Assembly: GCA_015654795.1 (NCBI GenBank)
Contig: JAATGF010000142.1
Coordinates: forward strand, 1-50,123
Direction of reading: 5' to 3'
DNA: 50,123 bases
Origin: Bacteroidales bacterium
Lineage (GTDB): Bacteria; Bacteroidota; Bacteroidia; Bacteroidales; Prolixibacteraceae
In this document: one piece after another, positions 18,275 to 27,452 of the stretch
Layout: every line of letters starts with the position of its first letter
Position numbering within the stretch: the first letter of the stretch is position 1
Notes under the pieces: generated by a model
The model's database searches: none
Told to the model about the DNA's origin: nothing
Seen by the model: the letters and a program-made list of their open reading frames with translations, nothing else
Program-made: the position numbers and the translations under genes

Positions 18275-19243
18275 TTATTTTCCCCATTCAGTTGTTTGTT
18301 TGACCATTTGAATGCTTCCATCCGGATTATAAAAAAGTTTATCCACGCAAACAGATCTTTGCCAATCGTTGAATTCCCCTTTATCACCCGATAGTTTGCT
18401 GTTATGATAAAACGTATACCATTGTCCTTTATATTCAACTATCGAACCATGATTGGTATAGCTGTCGGTGGGTTCCATGTAGATTCCTTTATATTCCCAG
18501 GGACCAGATATGCTTTTACTGGTAGCATATCGCATTCGGTTGTCTCCCTTTACGCCTTCTGTATCCTTGTTGGCATCGTGATTGTCAGAATAGGACAAGT
18601 AATATATCCCGTTTCTTTTATGAATCCAGGACGCTTCATGAAAATCGGCTAAACCTTCAACTGTTTTCAATTCGCCGTCAATTTCCATCATAGTATCTTT
18701 GAGCTTACCCATCATACATCTACCGCCTCCTCCGTAGAACAAATAAGCCTGACCATCGTCATCGACAAAAACGCATGGATCAATCATGGATGGAATATTT
18801 GGAATGTAACCTTGTACAACAAAATCTTTATCCGGGTATTTACTTGTCGCAACACCTATTTTCCAGGAGTTATTCCATTTTGTTTCACTTGGATGCGGAA
18901 AGAAAAAATAATAAGTACCGTTTTTATATGCGCAATCAGGCGCCCACATAAAACCACCTTCTTTTCTGCCCCAGGGCACATTGGATGCACGCAAAATTTC
19001 TCCGTGATCTACCCAGTTAACCATGTCGTCAGTAGAAAAAACATGATATTGATCCATCAAATCACATCCGCGCGGAGGCGAAATATCGTGCGACGGATAT
19101 ACATACAAACGTCCGTCTTGCCAAACATGCGCCGATGGATCAGCCGTGTACATGTGTATGATAAACGGATTCTTCTGAGCCATTGCTCCCGACAATATTC
19201 CTGTCATAAGGGATATTGTAAAAATCATTCTTTTCAAATTCAT
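18275..19243 (-). CDS. GH43 family glycoside hydrolase
   Basis: A 322-residue secreted single-domain enzyme with signal peptide MNLKRMIFTISLMTGILSGA. Catalytic residues are intact: Asp35 (YTADPSAHVW), Asp155 (MIDPCVFVD) and Glu203 (DFHEASW). It ends with the conserved RSVCVDKLFYNPDGS and a short tail. The expected activity is removal of arabinose or xylose side groups, or a related GH43 reaction. It lies downstream of the GH3 gene, separated by a DUF3823 remnant and a hairpin, and its 5' region is duplicated (decayed) at 8020-8225. Confidence 0.88.
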   Translation of the reverse strand: MNLKRMIFTISLMTGILSGAMAQKNPFIIHMYTADPSAHVWQDGRLYVYPSHDISPPRGCDLMDQYHVFSTDDMVNWVDHGEILRASNVPWGRKEGGFMWAPDCAYKNGTYYFFFPHPSETKWNNSWKIGVATSKYPDKDFVVQGYIPNIPSMIDPCVFVDDDGQAYLFYGGGGRCMMGKLKDTMMEIDGELKTVEGLADFHEASWIHKRNGIYYLSYSDNHDANKDTEGVKGDNRMRYATSKSISGPWEYKGIYMEPTDSYTNHGSIVEYKGQWYTFYHNSKLSGDKGEFNDWQRSVCVDKLFYNPDGSIQMVKQTTEWGK

Positions 19244-19348
19244 ATCATTAAAATCAAGAAATTAAACTAAAACATTTAAACTCATTACTATTTAACATCG
19301 GTTCGACCTAAGCTATGGTGGTAAATAAAAAAGACAGACTGAAACAAT

Positions 19349-19388
19349 AAATTATCCCGCTTATTCTGTATGTTCAGCGGGATAATTT
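19349..19388 (-). terminator. hairpin terminator, duplicate of the one at 8316
   Basis: The same 13-bp stem (AAATTATCCCGCT with AGCGGGATAATTT) and a similar loop, between the DUF3823 remnant and the GH43 start. It is part of the duplicated segment that also includes the GH43 5' end. It would end any transcript coming from GH3 and leave the GH43 with its own promoter. Confidence 0.65.
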
Positions 19389-19504
19389 TATAAAGCTTTG
19401 GACAAAATTGAATATTGCAATTTTGCACATTCGTTCTCTTAAAGACGAGTTCGAGCGTTTCAGATAGATCTGATAAATATTCAATACGTGTCCGCCATCA
19501 TTGA

Positions 19505-19700
19505 TTACGGTACGACAACCTTCACAATCGGCGAATAATTATATTTTCTATTTGCATCGTTTACAGCTGCTCCTACGCACGTAATAAGTATAACCAGGGA
19601 AAAGACCTATGCTATAGATGCCACTCGCGTCGTTATTGCCAACCTCTATTGATTTTTTTAAACCAATTGGATCATTGAGAAAATTATAATAGAAACATGG
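19505..19700 (-). pseudogene. C-terminal remnant of a DUF3823 lipoprotein gene
   Basis: The minus strand reads LNDPIGLKKSIEVGNNDASG, IYSIGLFPGYTYYV, then, after a 2-nt deletion, GAAVNDANRKYNYSPIVK and VVVP-stop. The last 90 bp are nearly the same as the end of the intact DUF3823 gene at 8416-9186 (GYTYYVRVGASVDDANRKYN). An in-frame stop at 19701-19703 closes the upstream side. The N-terminal 180 or so residues are absent; the GH3 gene now lies immediately upstream. Confidence 0.75.
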
Positions 19701-19747
19701 TTATAGTGGTGAAGCACAAGCTCCATCGCCGACAAACTCCGATTAAT

Positions 19748-22006
19748 TTATTTTGCAGCGACCACTAATTTACCCTGTTGACGAATATCTTCTGACGAAC
19801 TTCCTATCATGATCTTAAATTCTCCCGGTTCGACAACTCGTTTCATTTCACGGTTCCAAAGCCAAAGGGCTTCCGGGCCGACATTAAAGCTTATATCTTT
19901 ACTTTCGCCCGGTTGAAGCGTTACGCGGTTAAATCCTTTCAGTGCTTTCACCGGAGTTGTTACACTACCAACTTCATCGCGCACATATAATTGCACAACT
20001 TCTGTCCCTTCAACACTTCCAGTGTTTTTTACTGATACTTTTATTGTTGCAGTTCCGTCAATAGCCATCGTTTCCGGTGAGATTTGTATACCGGAATATT
20101 CAAAAGTTGTGTAACTCAGACCGTGACCGAAAACGAATAAAGGACCTTTCTGAAGATCCACATAGTTATGTTTCGACGAAGGTTTGTGGTAGTAATAGAA
20201 AGGGATCTGACCAACCGAACGAGGAAATGTGACCGGTAATTTTCCTGAAGGATTCACTTTGCCAAGTAAAACATCGGCAATAGCCAAACCTCCTTTTTCG
20301 CCTGAAAACCATGTTTCAACAATTGCCGGAACATTTTCAGCAACCCAATTGATAACAAGCGGTCTCCCGTTAAATAGGACGGCGACAATTGGCTTTCCTG
20401 TTGCTTGAATAGCTTTAATCAAATCCAACTGATTTTCACTCAGTTCAATATTCGAACGGTCTTTCCCTTCACCTACAATTTGTATATTCTCGCCTAAAAC
20501 AACGACGGCAACATCCGATCTTTTAGCAAGATCTACAGCCTTCTGCTTATTTGCATTTCCGGTCTTTTCGAATGTATAGCCTTTTTCATAACTAATTATC
20601 TGCGTGCTCCCAGCCCTTTGCTTTAAACCATCCAAAATCGATATACCAATTTTGTCGGGATTTGCATAGCCACCCGGATAAGTACTTTCAGCCAATTCGC
20701 CTATTACAGCAATCCGTAGTTTTTCATTTTTTAGCGGAAGTACACCCTGCTCATTTTTCAATAAAACAATACTTTCATGCGCGGCTTGCAAGGCTAATTG
20801 CTGATTCTCTTCTGTATGAAACACAGTCAGTTTCAAAGCCGGATCGACATATGGTTTTTCAAAAAGTCCTAGCATAAATTTGACCCTTAAAATATCGCGA
20901 ACAGCAACATTCAGGTCTTCTTCTGTAAGAGTTTTTTCAGCTAAAGCCTGATTGATTGCATCTTTAAAGCTTTTGTGGTCAAAATCGTAGAACTGCATAT
21001 TCAAACCTGCTTTTATCGTTTGAACCATCGCATCAGTCGTATCTTTTGCTGTCATATGACTGTTTACCGTCATCCGAATAGCTCCTAAATCTGAGAGTAC
21101 AAATCCTTTAAAGCCCCATTCCTTGCGCAAAACATCAGTAAGCAACCATCTGCTAGATACACAGGGAATTCCGTCCAGTTCATGATAAGCTGCCATAATT
21201 CCTTTGGCACCGCCTTCACGGACAGCTTTTTCAAAAGGAACCATATAGGTCGAACGTATTTCGCGCTCACCAATAAATACAGGCCCGATATTGCTACCGG
21301 CTTCGGGAAGACTATGTACAGCAAAATGCTTAGGCTCAGCAATTACCGTATTATTTTGATCAAGACCCTGTCCCTGCATCCCCTTCACGATTGCAACTCC
21401 ATTTGAAGCCACCAGATATGGATCTTCTCCATATGTTTCTTCAAGACGTCCCCAACGTGGGTCGCGGGCCAAATCCAAAACCGGACCAAGAATCATGTGA
21501 ATACCATGTGCCCGGCTTTCGGTCCCGATAATCCGACCAACTTTTCGGACAAGCGCAGTATCCCAGGCGCTGGCTAACTGAAGTGGAATAGGGAAAGTTG
21601 TACTTCCGTTTCCACAATATCCGTGAAGGCCTTCTTCTATAAATAAAACCGGAATTCCCAGACGGGTTTTTTCCACAGCATACTTTTGAATTTGATTGGT
21701 TATCTCTGCACTTAACGGATAAAAATCATGAATTGAGCCGATACCGGTATTGCCAAGTGCTGTCGCAGTTTTCTCTTCGGAATAGGAAACTGCATCATGT
21801 TTTTCCAACGTGGCAACCTCTTTTCCCCAGTACATATCCATCTGATTGATCTTTTCTTCAGTCGTCATCTGGCTGAGAAGGTCATCAACTCGTTTTTCTA
21901 CAGGTAAAGTTGAATCCTTAAAAGGATATTTTCCCGTTCCATTTTGTTTCGCACACGAAGCAAATACAAGGGTAATTATAAAATAGTAATAGCAGGTCTT
22001 CGTCAT
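19748..22006 (-). CDS. GH3 family beta-glycosidase lipoprotein
   Basis: A 752-residue protein with a lipoprotein signal (LVFASC, Cys18). The N-terminal GH3 TIM-barrel includes GPVLDLARDPRWGRLEETYG, the KHFAVHS motif and the nucleophile Asp306 in GFVLSDLGAI. The GH3 C-terminal alpha/beta sandwich follows (VVLGENIQIVGEGKDRSNIE; PIVAVLFNGRPLVINW), then a fibronectin-III-like domain (EGTEVVQLYVRDEVGSVTTP). Family activities are beta-glucosidase or beta-xylosidase. It acts in the periplasm or at the outer membrane, on oligosaccharides released by the other enzymes. It is 58 bp downstream of the oxidoreductase and probably shares its transcript. Confidence 0.92.
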   Translation of the reverse strand: MTKTCYYYFIITLVFASCAKQNGTGKYPFKDSTLPVEKRVDDLLSQMTTEEKINQMDMYWGKEVATLEKHDAVSYSEEKTATALGNTGIGSIHDFYPLSAEITNQIQKYAVEKTRLGIPVLFIEEGLHGYCGNGSTTFPIPLQLASAWDTALVRKVGRIIGTESRAHGIHMILGPVLDLARDPRWGRLEETYGEDPYLVASNGVAIVKGMQGQGLDQNNTVIAEPKHFAVHSLPEAGSNIGPVFIGEREIRSTYMVPFEKAVREGGAKGIMAAYHELDGIPCVSSRWLLTDVLRKEWGFKGFVLSDLGAIRMTVNSHMTAKDTTDAMVQTIKAGLNMQFYDFDHKSFKDAINQALAEKTLTEEDLNVAVRDILRVKFMLGLFEKPYVDPALKLTVFHTEENQQLALQAAHESIVLLKNEQGVLPLKNEKLRIAVIGELAESTYPGGYANPDKIGISILDGLKQRAGSTQIISYEKGYTFEKTGNANKQKAVDLAKRSDVAVVVLGENIQIVGEGKDRSNIELSENQLDLIKAIQATGKPIVAVLFNGRPLVINWVAENVPAIVETWFSGEKGGLAIADVLLGKVNPSGKLPVTFPRSVGQIPFYYYHKPSSKHNYVDLQKGPLFVFGHGLSYTTFEYSGIQISPETMAIDGTATIKVSVKNTGSVEGTEVVQLYVRDEVGSVTTPVKALKGFNRVTLQPGESKDISFNVGPEALWLWNREMKRVVEPGEFKIMIGSSSEDIRQQGKLVVAAK

Positions 22007-22064
22007 ATTCGTTTATATTTCTGATTTATTTGATTTTAAGCAACGAAACAGGAAAAAATATCTG

Positions 22065-23183
22065 TTACTTCTTTAACATTATCGCTTTCCCTGTTTTGGC
22101 TGACTCTCTTGCCGCTTCCAAGATCTTAACAACTATCATGTTGTTATCCAGGGAATAAAGATCATATTTCGACATCTTCACTTTTCCGTTCAGAACATCA
22201 GCAAAATAGTTAAACGGATCTTCATAAACTGCAATATCTTTTGCCGTAACTTGTGTTGATAATTCAGCCTTCATCGTTTTGTTTCGCAACAGCATACCCT
22301 TGTTATTCTGAGCAATAATATAGCCGGAATTACCATATATCTCCATATCCTTTCTGCCAAAGGGCCAGTTCCATGATGCCTGAATAATACATTGCGCATC
22401 AGGGTATGTAACGATAATGGTTGCCTCATCCTCTACTTTTGGATAAACTTCAGGTTTAAAATGTTGTGTAACTGCTGTCACCGAAACAGGCTCCTGTCCT
22501 TTCTGTAAATAGGTCATCAGATTTGCCCCGTAACAGCCAAAATCGATGAGCGCACCGCCTCCATTTTGAATAGGGTCAGTGAGCCAATCCAAAAAAACTT
22601 TGTCACAGCCAATTTCCTTAGGTCCCTGGTGCCCGTCGTGAATGACAACCTTTCTAAGTGTGCCCACAAAATTACTGTCGTTAACCAGCTGAAACGATTT
22701 TGCAGTTGTGGCATACCATGATGTTTCGTAGTCTGTTAGCAAATAAATATGGTATTTATCGGCAAGGTCTTTCATCTTTTTTGCATGTACCATATTTGTA
22801 GCAAGTGGCTTTTCAACCATAACATGAATTCCGCGGGGAGCACATGCTTCGACAACAGCCATATGCTCGAAAATTGAACCAAAAGCAACAACAGCTTCAG
22901 GCTTCACACTGTCTAACATTCGACCCAAATCATTATAAATCAACTTTGGATCGAAACCATATTTTTTCGCAGTATTCAGCGCTAATGTCTTATTTGTTTC
23001 AAAGACACCAACTAATTGAAAATCTGTCTTATTTTTCCGCCCTAAAAAGAACGGCGTATGCCCGTGTGTTACCCCTGCAATTGCAAGTCGAATAGGCTTA
23101 GTAACAGGCGTCTGTGCCTGCAAATCTGGTAAAACGGCCAGAAAAAGAACAAAAAGCAGGAAGAATTTTTTAATGATTTTCAT
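22065..23183 (-). CDS. secreted Gfo/Idh/MocA-family oxidoreductase
   Basis: A 372-residue protein with a Sec-type signal peptide (MKIIKKFFLLFVLFLAVLPD), the Rossmann start IRLAIAGVTHGHTPFF, and the family's lysine motif VEKPLATN (Glu124-Lys125-Pro126). The C-terminal beta-sheet domain contains GGALIDFGCYGANLM. These enzymes act on sugars with a tightly bound NAD(P); exported members are common in Bacteroidota polysaccharide loci, but substrates are mostly unknown. It is first in an apparent operon with GH3. Its upstream region holds the palindrome at 23519-23543. Confidence 0.87.
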   Translation of the reverse strand: MKIIKKFFLLFVLFLAVLPDLQAQTPVTKPIRLAIAGVTHGHTPFFLGRKNKTDFQLVGVFETNKTLALNTAKKYGFDPKLIYNDLGRMLDSVKPEAVVAFGSIFEHMAVVEACAPRGIHVMVEKPLATNMVHAKKMKDLADKYHIYLLTDYETSWYATTAKSFQLVNDSNFVGTLRKVVIHDGHQGPKEIGCDKVFLDWLTDPIQNGGGALIDFGCYGANLMTYLQKGQEPVSVTAVTQHFKPEVYPKVEDEATIIVTYPDAQCIIQASWNWPFGRKDMEIYGNSGYIIAQNNKGMLLRNKTMKAELSTQVTAKDIAVYEDPFNYFADVLNGKVKMSKYDLYSLDNNMIVVKILEAARESAKTGKAIMLKK

Positions 23184-23499
23184 AATTGAGTTGTATAATT
23201 AAACAATGATTAAATTTATAAGTAATTAAATAGACGGGGCAATCGCGACGTTAAAAATGATTCTTACAGTAAAATGCCTCAACATAATCCGAAATTTAGA
23301 TATTCAATCTGGTCGAATATCCGGAGTTACAAATAAATGGCAATTTATATCTCTCAATTATTAAGTAACTAATTATTTGCCAAATTGACCTAAATACAGG
23401 TTGTGAAGTTTTTTTATCAGGTTATTACATTGACATATATTTTTAGGTTTGTAACTTGGGCCTCATTTTACAAATATAGTTGAGACCCATTAACAACCC
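23184..23499. other. intergenic region upstream of the oxidoreductase
   Basis: AT-rich spacer with no open frame worth calling and no recognisable RNA. It presumably contains the promoter and 5' leader of the oxidoreductase-GH3 transcript, but I could not place a clean -33/-7 pair. Confidence 0.4.
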
Positions 23500-23543
23500 T
23501 ATTAATACTTAGTAAATGGCTTATTAATTATTTATTAATAAGC
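23500..23543 (-). promoter_or_regulatory. palindromic operator candidate upstream of the oxidoreductase-GH3 operon
   Basis: A 10-bp perfect inverted repeat, GCTTATTAAT-N5-ATTAATAAGC (23519-23543), preceded by ATTAATACTTAGTAAATG (23501-23518). The same inner palindrome TTATTAAT-N5-ATTAATAA and a similar flank occur at 41661-41719 upstream of the second SusC gene. It lies about 320 bp before the oxidoreductase start. A two-fold symmetric site of this size fits a dimeric regulator; the regulator is unknown. Confidence 0.5.
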
Positions 23544-23708
23544 TATTAATTTCTTAACCAACAGATTAGCTGAACGATAAACTGCAGGGAAATGGGACAA
23601 TTGGAGAATTAGCAAGGGAAAAATTGCAAGTAACCCGCTTATAGGAGGAGCTAATCGTAATTTAATGTACAATATGGAATGCGGCAGGCAGGGAAAATGT
23701 GCTTAATC

Positions 23709-23752
23709 AAGCATGATATAAGCATGACATAAAGGGTATAGGAAAGCAGGAA
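23709..23752. repeat. short degenerate 11-bp tandem repeat
   Basis: Four consecutive 11-bp units (AAGCATGATAT, AAGCATGACAT, AAAGGGTATAG, GAAAGCAGGAA), followed by AAAATCCATC. The period and flank recall the 11-bp arrays of the dispersed elements at 17952 and 45131, but similarity is weak. The rest of 23544-23907 shows nothing I can name and separates the broken GH2 from the next operon. Confidence 0.35.
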
Positions 23753-23907
23753 GAAAATCCATCTGAATGGGGTTAGATATACTAATGGAGTAATGCCCCA
23801 AAACATGGATTGGTAATATCAGGACAATGAAGAAAGAAGCACGTGCATAGGAGTTATTCCTGAAGTCTGCACGATCAGTTCCGTCAAATCACCAGGCCGT
23901 TTTCAGT

Positions 23908-25439
23908 GCGAGTGGGATCTAAATGTTTGACAATTTTGATCTAGTTATTGATCTCTTCAACCTGCCTTTCTTCAATCGTTTTGGGAGCATGCAATACGTT
24001 GATAACTACCGGCAGGGTTTCGTTGCAAACACCCCAGCCAAATACCGACGGGTGGTTACGGTCGCGCATCACCAAATTTTTTACATGCTTTTTGCAATAC
24101 ACCCAATAGTCGTCCGAGTCCATTTTAGGCCCGCCATCGCTCGACCAGATACCGGTTTCATCGAGCACGCAAATTCCCATTTCATCGGCCACATCGAGGT
24201 AAAATGATGGATACGGCTGGGCGTGAAGACGAACGGCATTGGCATTGGCGTCTTTCAGCATTTTGAACCAGGCCCAGGCATACCGGCGCGTCATCTGCGG
24301 AATGCCCATAAAATGCCACGAGTCACCTTTCAGAACAACCGGGTCTCCATTCAGCAAAAACTGAGTTCCACCGATGGTAAACTGGCGCCATCCGAAGCGC
24401 GTATATTTCAGGTCGCTGGTGACTTTCTTGCGGCCTTCAGTCAGGTTGATCAGCGCACCGTAAAGATTAGGCGAATCGGGTGTCCAGGTCTTCAGTTTTC
24501 CGTCTACCTTTTTCGACACGGTCACCACCACGCTGTCGCCGGATTTCAGTTCTACTTTCTCCGGATATTCCAGCTGAAGCACCTCTTCCTTCAACGCACC
24601 ATTGTCTGCCGAAGCCAGGTTGACATCGGTTGTTGCCGGCTTTTCCCAGTGACGAACCGAAGCCTGAACCGAGAATACGTGTGTGTCGGGTGAGTTGTTT
24701 TTTATCGTGATGGCAAAGTTCAACTGATCATTGCTAACATCAGGCTGCACAAACACATCGGAAATAGCCAGTTGCGGAACGGCAATCAGTGAAACATCCT
24801 GCCAGATTCCGGCAATGTGCTGCCCCCAGAACGAACCGGCCACGTAGTTGCGGCGTCCGTATTTTCCCGGAACATCGGTCAGGCTGGCTTTGGCAACACC
24901 AACCAATACCTCGTTGGTTCCCGCTTTCAGAAATTTTGTCACATCCAGTTCGGTCGGGAAAAAGATGTCGAGGTTTTCACCTGCCAATTGCCCGTTCACA
25001 TAAATTTTGGCAAATCCGGCAATGGCTTCAAAATACAGTTTTATCCGTTTGCCGGTCCAGTTTGCAGGCAACTGAAACTCCTTGCGCATCCAGCCCATCT
25101 GTGCTTTTTCCCACAATTTAGGGTATGACGGGAAAGCCAGAAAATCGCCTCCATCGCCGCTGGCAAATGAATTGATGTTCCATGGCGAAGGAACTTTCAG
25201 CGGGACAGATTCCCAGGTAAACGATTCAGGCTTTACAAATTTGCTCATGTTGGTTTCGATCACCGGCATAAACTGCCATTTCCCATTCAGGCACAGTTCG
25301 TCGCGAAGCGGTTTTTCGGCATCGTTCACAAAGCCGCGTATCGGGTTAAACCGGTAATTACCGGCTTGCTGAGCGTAGAGATTTATTGCAAATCCATAAC
25401 CAATCAGCAAAGGCTGATCAAAATTTTTTCCCTGAACAT
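23908..25439 (-). pseudogene. truncated GH2 family glycoside hydrolase
   Basis: The frame encodes a GH2 sugar-binding domain (LNGKWQFMPV; FEAIAGFAKIYVNGQLAGEN), the immunoglobulin-like domain, and the start of the TIM barrel with ANAVRLHAQPYPSFYLDVAD and the acid/base motif WGVCNE. An amber TAG at 23941-23943 then stops it. The same frame continues IKIVKHLDPTR, as expected if TAG was a Trp TGG; after that the similarity ends. The nucleophile half of the barrel is missing. The 5' end also looks shifted: a natural ATG at 25439 is out of frame by 1 nt, with a six-base A run at 25424-25429 the likely slip, leaving only a TTG start at 25410. It cannot be an active GH2. Confidence 0.8.
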
Positions 25440-25462
25440 TGACACAAAAATAAATTAATGAA

Positions 25463-26725
25463 CTATCGTTGAGGTAATTTCAGGCTAAGAGGTTTTTCCT
25501 TTCGGAGCATTTTGGCTGCTTCGCCAGTTAACCAGAGATAAGTGTCGGATGGTTTACCGTCCATACCCGCGAATTTGGCAATTTCGCTAACCGGAGGATT
25601 ATCGGTGCATTTGAAAATGGCAGTTCCTTCGTTTACCTCGTCAAACATGGCCACGTAAAGCATTTCGGCTCCGGCGTTGATTGCCGTTGAAACCAATTGC
25701 CAGTAGAAACGACCACCCTGACGAGGAATAGAGCCAACCGGTTTTACATCATCCGGGAATTCGGAACGGCTCAGGTTGTGCCAGCTGAACCCGGGATAAA
25801 CACATGGCACATAATCGATATGATGCTCTTTGCACCATTCTATATCCGCCAGAATAACGTCGCGGAACCGATCAATATCATTATGTAAAAGTGGTGAAAA
25901 CCGCTGAACAGCCCACGGCAAAACAATGTCGCATTGCTGAATGAGTTCGTGCAGGTACGGATCGGGATTGCAGTCGGCATTTAGATCGCGCCAGAAAGTT
26001 GGAACGCCCAGCATGACAGAGCAACCGCCATAAACAGGGTCGTTTTTCAGAAAATCGATAAAACGTGCCAATCCAATGTTGCGAATATTGTACGGACGAT
26101 CGGGGAAACCTACACCCCAAATTGTAACCAGTGGTTTGCCATTGTGAAAAATATAGGTGTGAGTACCGGCCTGATTGGTTACATGCAGCGAATCGACCAG
26201 GTATTTCCAGTCTTCAATTAATACAGAACAATCTTCGCCCGAGGCTTTTAATCCCGATAAATCATACATTACCCCTATGGCGCGCTCGTATTTCGAGGCT
26301 GCTTCCAGGGCATTTTTCAGAACAATATTTGCTCCACGTTGGCGTGCTTCGGGTTTGGCCGAGCCAAAAAAACGCTGCATAAAAACGCCGTCTAGTCCGT
26401 ACTGTTGCATCCATTTAAAATGCAGGTCAACTGTACTTTTGTCACTCGAATTAAAGAAGCGGGCTGTGCTTCCATCAGCAAGCTTAAGACCAGTGGAGTA
26501 GGTCTTTTCGTACTCCGAAACATCGGGCCACATATCGATGTGAATCTGTTTTTCGTCGGGATACATTTTCCCATCTTTTGATACCCGAAACCAACCCTGG
26601 TAACCAGCCATAACCAATCCCTTGTACGATGGGTATTTGGTAGTTGTAGCATGCCTGTTACCGGCAAATAATGATATACTCAGGAGTAACAATCCTGAAA
26701 CCAGAAATGTCAATTTTGTTGTCAT
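25463..26725 (-). CDS. secreted GH71/GH99-like glycoside hydrolase, second copy
   Basis: A 420-residue paralogue of the enzyme at 6671-7927, very similar along the whole length (YKGLVMAGYQGWFRVSKDGK; VLPWAVQRFSPLLHNDIDRF; MFDEVNEGTAIFK with Glu363 and Glu366). The signal peptide is MTTKLTFLVSGLLLLSISLF. The two copies differ mostly at the N-terminus and at scattered positions, which suggests duplication with both kept under selection. It is immediately upstream of the broken GH2 (24 bp) and downstream of the chimeric GH43 pseudogene. Substrate is uncertain, as for the first copy. Confidence 0.8.
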   Translation of the reverse strand: MTTKLTFLVSGLLLLSISLFAGNRHATTTKYPSYKGLVMAGYQGWFRVSKDGKMYPDEKQIHIDMWPDVSEYEKTYSTGLKLADGSTARFFNSSDKSTVDLHFKWMQQYGLDGVFMQRFFGSAKPEARQRGANIVLKNALEAASKYERAIGVMYDLSGLKASGEDCSVLIEDWKYLVDSLHVTNQAGTHTYIFHNGKPLVTIWGVGFPDRPYNIRNIGLARFIDFLKNDPVYGGCSVMLGVPTFWRDLNADCNPDPYLHELIQQCDIVLPWAVQRFSPLLHNDIDRFRDVILADIEWCKEHHIDYVPCVYPGFSWHNLSRSEFPDDVKPVGSIPRQGGRFYWQLVSTAINAGAEMLYVAMFDEVNEGTAIFKCTDNPPVSEIAKFAGMDGKPSDTYLWLTGEAAKMLRKEKPLSLKLPQR

Positions 26726-26760
26726 GATTAAATATTTAATTAGTGTATTTCTTTGGGTTA

Positions 26761-27411
26761 TTAATTTTTTAAAACAGCCGCTTTCAGAATAAAATCAACA
26801 ACTGCTGCGGACTTGGAAAACTGTGTGGATAGTGCTTAAATCCTGATTTGTTCATAACCGTTATATCGTCTTTTAGTGCTTCATCTTTTGCTCAAACAGC
26901 AACGTATTTCCGTTGGGCAATACGGCTCGTCGGCATCGATGCACAAAATCAGAATGGGATATTATCCCTTCACAATTTGCAGTACTTTATCAATTGGGCT
27001 ATTTCTGAACTTCCGAAGCTGATCATCGGAGGTAATGTTGCAGTCTTTCCGGAAAGCCGTCAGTTCATCGGGGCTTGATGAGCGTTGGCCCAGCCCGCAA
27101 GGCCAGCTTTTCATGTCGAGTAACGGATTGTCGATATAGACTGCACTAACTTTCCTGTGATTTTCAGCTGCCCGTTTCAATGCATAAACGGCGCCCCTAC
27201 TCATTTTTTCGAGCACTCCTTTCTCGGCTAGCGGTAGATCAACATCATGAGAAGCATAAATATAAAGACGGCCATCATTCCAAATATGAGCTGACGGATC
27301 GGCTGTGTACATATGAGTTATAAAAGGTTTTTCTTGTGCCTTGATTTTTGTTGAACCTATTGCAAATAAGATTGAAAGCACAAATACTATAATAACTTTT
27401 GATTGGATCAT
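26761..27411 (-). pseudogene. chimera: GH43 5' end joined to the 3' part of an alpha/beta-hydrolase
   Basis: Residues 1-58 are a GH43 start (signal peptide; FITHMYTADPSAHIWNDGRL; YASHDVD). The frame then switches without a break to a different protein: MSRGAVYALKRAAENHRKVS, AVYIDNPLLDMKSWPCG, NSPIDKVLQIVKG. This matches the nucleophile-elbow-to-cap part of secreted alpha/beta-hydrolases/esterases. A TAA follows, but the same frame continues YPILILCIDADEPYCPTE. Further frameshifts then give ALKDDITVMNKSGFKHYPHS and VDFILKAAVLKN up to 26761, the expected hydrolase end with its catalytic His region. A deletion evidently joined two neighbouring genes. The open part is 149 codons. Confidence 0.78.
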
Positions 27412-27452
27412 TGAATTAAAATTTTAAATTGATACCGTGTGTTATTAAAGAT

